From Hippopus hippopus (taxonomy: Eukaryota > Mollusca > Bivalvia > Cardiida > Cardiidae): a stretch of DNA of 64,000 nt. Position 1 is the stretch's first letter. Every line of letters starts with the position of its first letter. The DNA is taken from NCBI GenBank assembly GCA_946811185.2, contig OX328107.1, positions 45,498,360-45,562,359 on the forward strand, written 5' to 3'. Of this stretch, positions 63,069-64,000 are shown one piece after another. The translations under genes and the position numbers were made by a program. Below the pieces are notes generated by a model. The model was given only the letters and a program-made list of their open reading frames with translations. It had not been told where the DNA came from and did not search any database.

Positions 63069-64000
63069 CTACTTGGGAACCGTTTTCTTTTATACTGGAT
63101 ATCTCTGTTTATTGAATCATAAATGTTAGCAGAAAAAGCTTTAAAAGCAATGAATGTATTATGTATCAAAACCCGCTCATTTAATTGTAACATTTTTTCT
63201 CTTCTTTTATTATTTGACGCATTTGTGGGCTGAGTTGTAAAATTTTCGAGCAAGGTATGGAGTAGATCTATGCGTAAATCAAAAGAAGAGCGAGAAAAGA
63301 AAGCGTTGGCATCTAAAATTCTGTATGAAGATTTTGGGTGTGAAAAGTTCCACATGTACTTCGAGTTTCTACAGTGAATTGAATAGGTACCATTTTCTTT
63401 TTTATACAGGTATATCAACAGGATTCAAATATAATTAGTATTGGGGCAAGATACAGTCGTCTGATAATATGATAATTAGTACAAAGTATATAGCGCTTTG
63501 TTATCACTCTAGCGAAAGAGGCCCTGGTGCAGTAATGACAAACAGTTACAAGAAACTATCAGAAAATCTCTTGACTAATGGTCAGTCAAATAAGTACTGA
63601 TCATCCACATGGTAGCTATTTTAGGTGCATTCGTACGGGAAGCCGCTTTCGAACGGCTTCCAATGATGACGTACATGTTGGGTTGCGATTTGAATGGGCA
63701 AAATTTTACGTTGTAATATTCATTTCCCATTCATAAAAACGAAGTTTCAACCAATAAACCACTTTTTTTCCTCGAATCAAATTGTTAATAACTGCAATAT
63801 TTTGTTATTGAGAGTTGTAAGTATTAAAAGGAATCTTATGTTGTGGTAACTTTCTAGGTGTATTTGCTCCTCGCTGAGTAAGAAGATCTTAACTATATGT
63901 CTGACCTTGAGTCTCGCGCATATATCATATTTTGTCACACTGCTCGAAGCGAATACAAGCATCAGTTACTACCACACAATATTCTGTATTTATCTGAACT
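63069..64000. other. no gene recognised
   Basis: A 117-aa minus-strand open frame (63065-63418) starts inside unique sequence and ends at the MITE-A edge; no domain or codon bias can be claimed. Otherwise AT-rich sequence. Confidence 0.4.

Noticed and set aside
63065..63418. 117-aa minus-strand open frame as a gene
   Set aside because: Length is within chance for AT-rich DNA when checked by eye; no domain, no promoter, and it ends at a MITE edge.

Overview
This window looks like animal nuclear DNA, most likely from a bivalve mollusc. It is AT-rich and packed with short non-autonomous transposons. It carries tRNA-derived SINEs whose tails resemble the molluscan V/Meta-SINE type, and several 'pearl-like' elements (about 160-bp tandem cores, a GGAC-type microsatellite, hairpin ends) of the kind described in oysters, mussels and clams. 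I found no convincing host exon, rRNA, functional tRNA or CRISPR array. The species assignment is inference.

Layout. 1-18.7 kb: repeat-rich intergenic or intronic DNA dominated by a ~229-bp MITE with a 57-bp perfect palindrome at its centre (called MITE-A here; TTAA ends, piggyBac-like), pearl-like arrays, SINEs and a decayed fold-back Tc1. 18.8-27.2 kb: a nearly identical 4.2-kb direct tandem duplication whose breakpoints both lie in MITE-A palindromes; each unit carries a pearl-like array full of nuclear-receptor-type half sites. 27.2-41.8 kb: more MITEs (families A, B, C), SINEs and nested insertions. 57.4-64 kb: the same kind of repeat landscape.

41,802-57,435 is the centrepiece: a 15.6-kb element flanked by the 6-bp duplication AATCAA, with 5'-AG...CT-3' ends and long inverted repeats. 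It encodes an intact 1,329-aa protein-primed-type family B DNA polymerase. Termini, target duplication and polymerase are those of Polintons/Mavericks, but the element has no recognisable integrase, packaging ATPase, protease or capsid gene. Instead it has proteins of 271, 220 and 218 aa and four very small proteins (68, 77, 88, 104 aa). The 77-aa gene is present in both arms; the 88-aa gene is intact on the right and broken on the left.

The most unusual observation is how the small genes end. Each is followed 19-37 nt after its stop by a 6-bp stem with a TTTC loop, then by a purine-rich CACGAAAGA-like box about 13 nt later. This is the layout of metazoan replication-dependent histone mRNA 3' ends (SLBP stem-loop plus U7 downstream element). 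The stems vary with compensating changes. The same genes are driven by recurrent promoter cassettes, one with a perfect TGACGTCA site ahead of a TATA box. I infer an element that couples small-gene expression to the host histone (S-phase) RNA-processing pathway and its own replication to PolB. Integration would need an integrase supplied in trans or lost.
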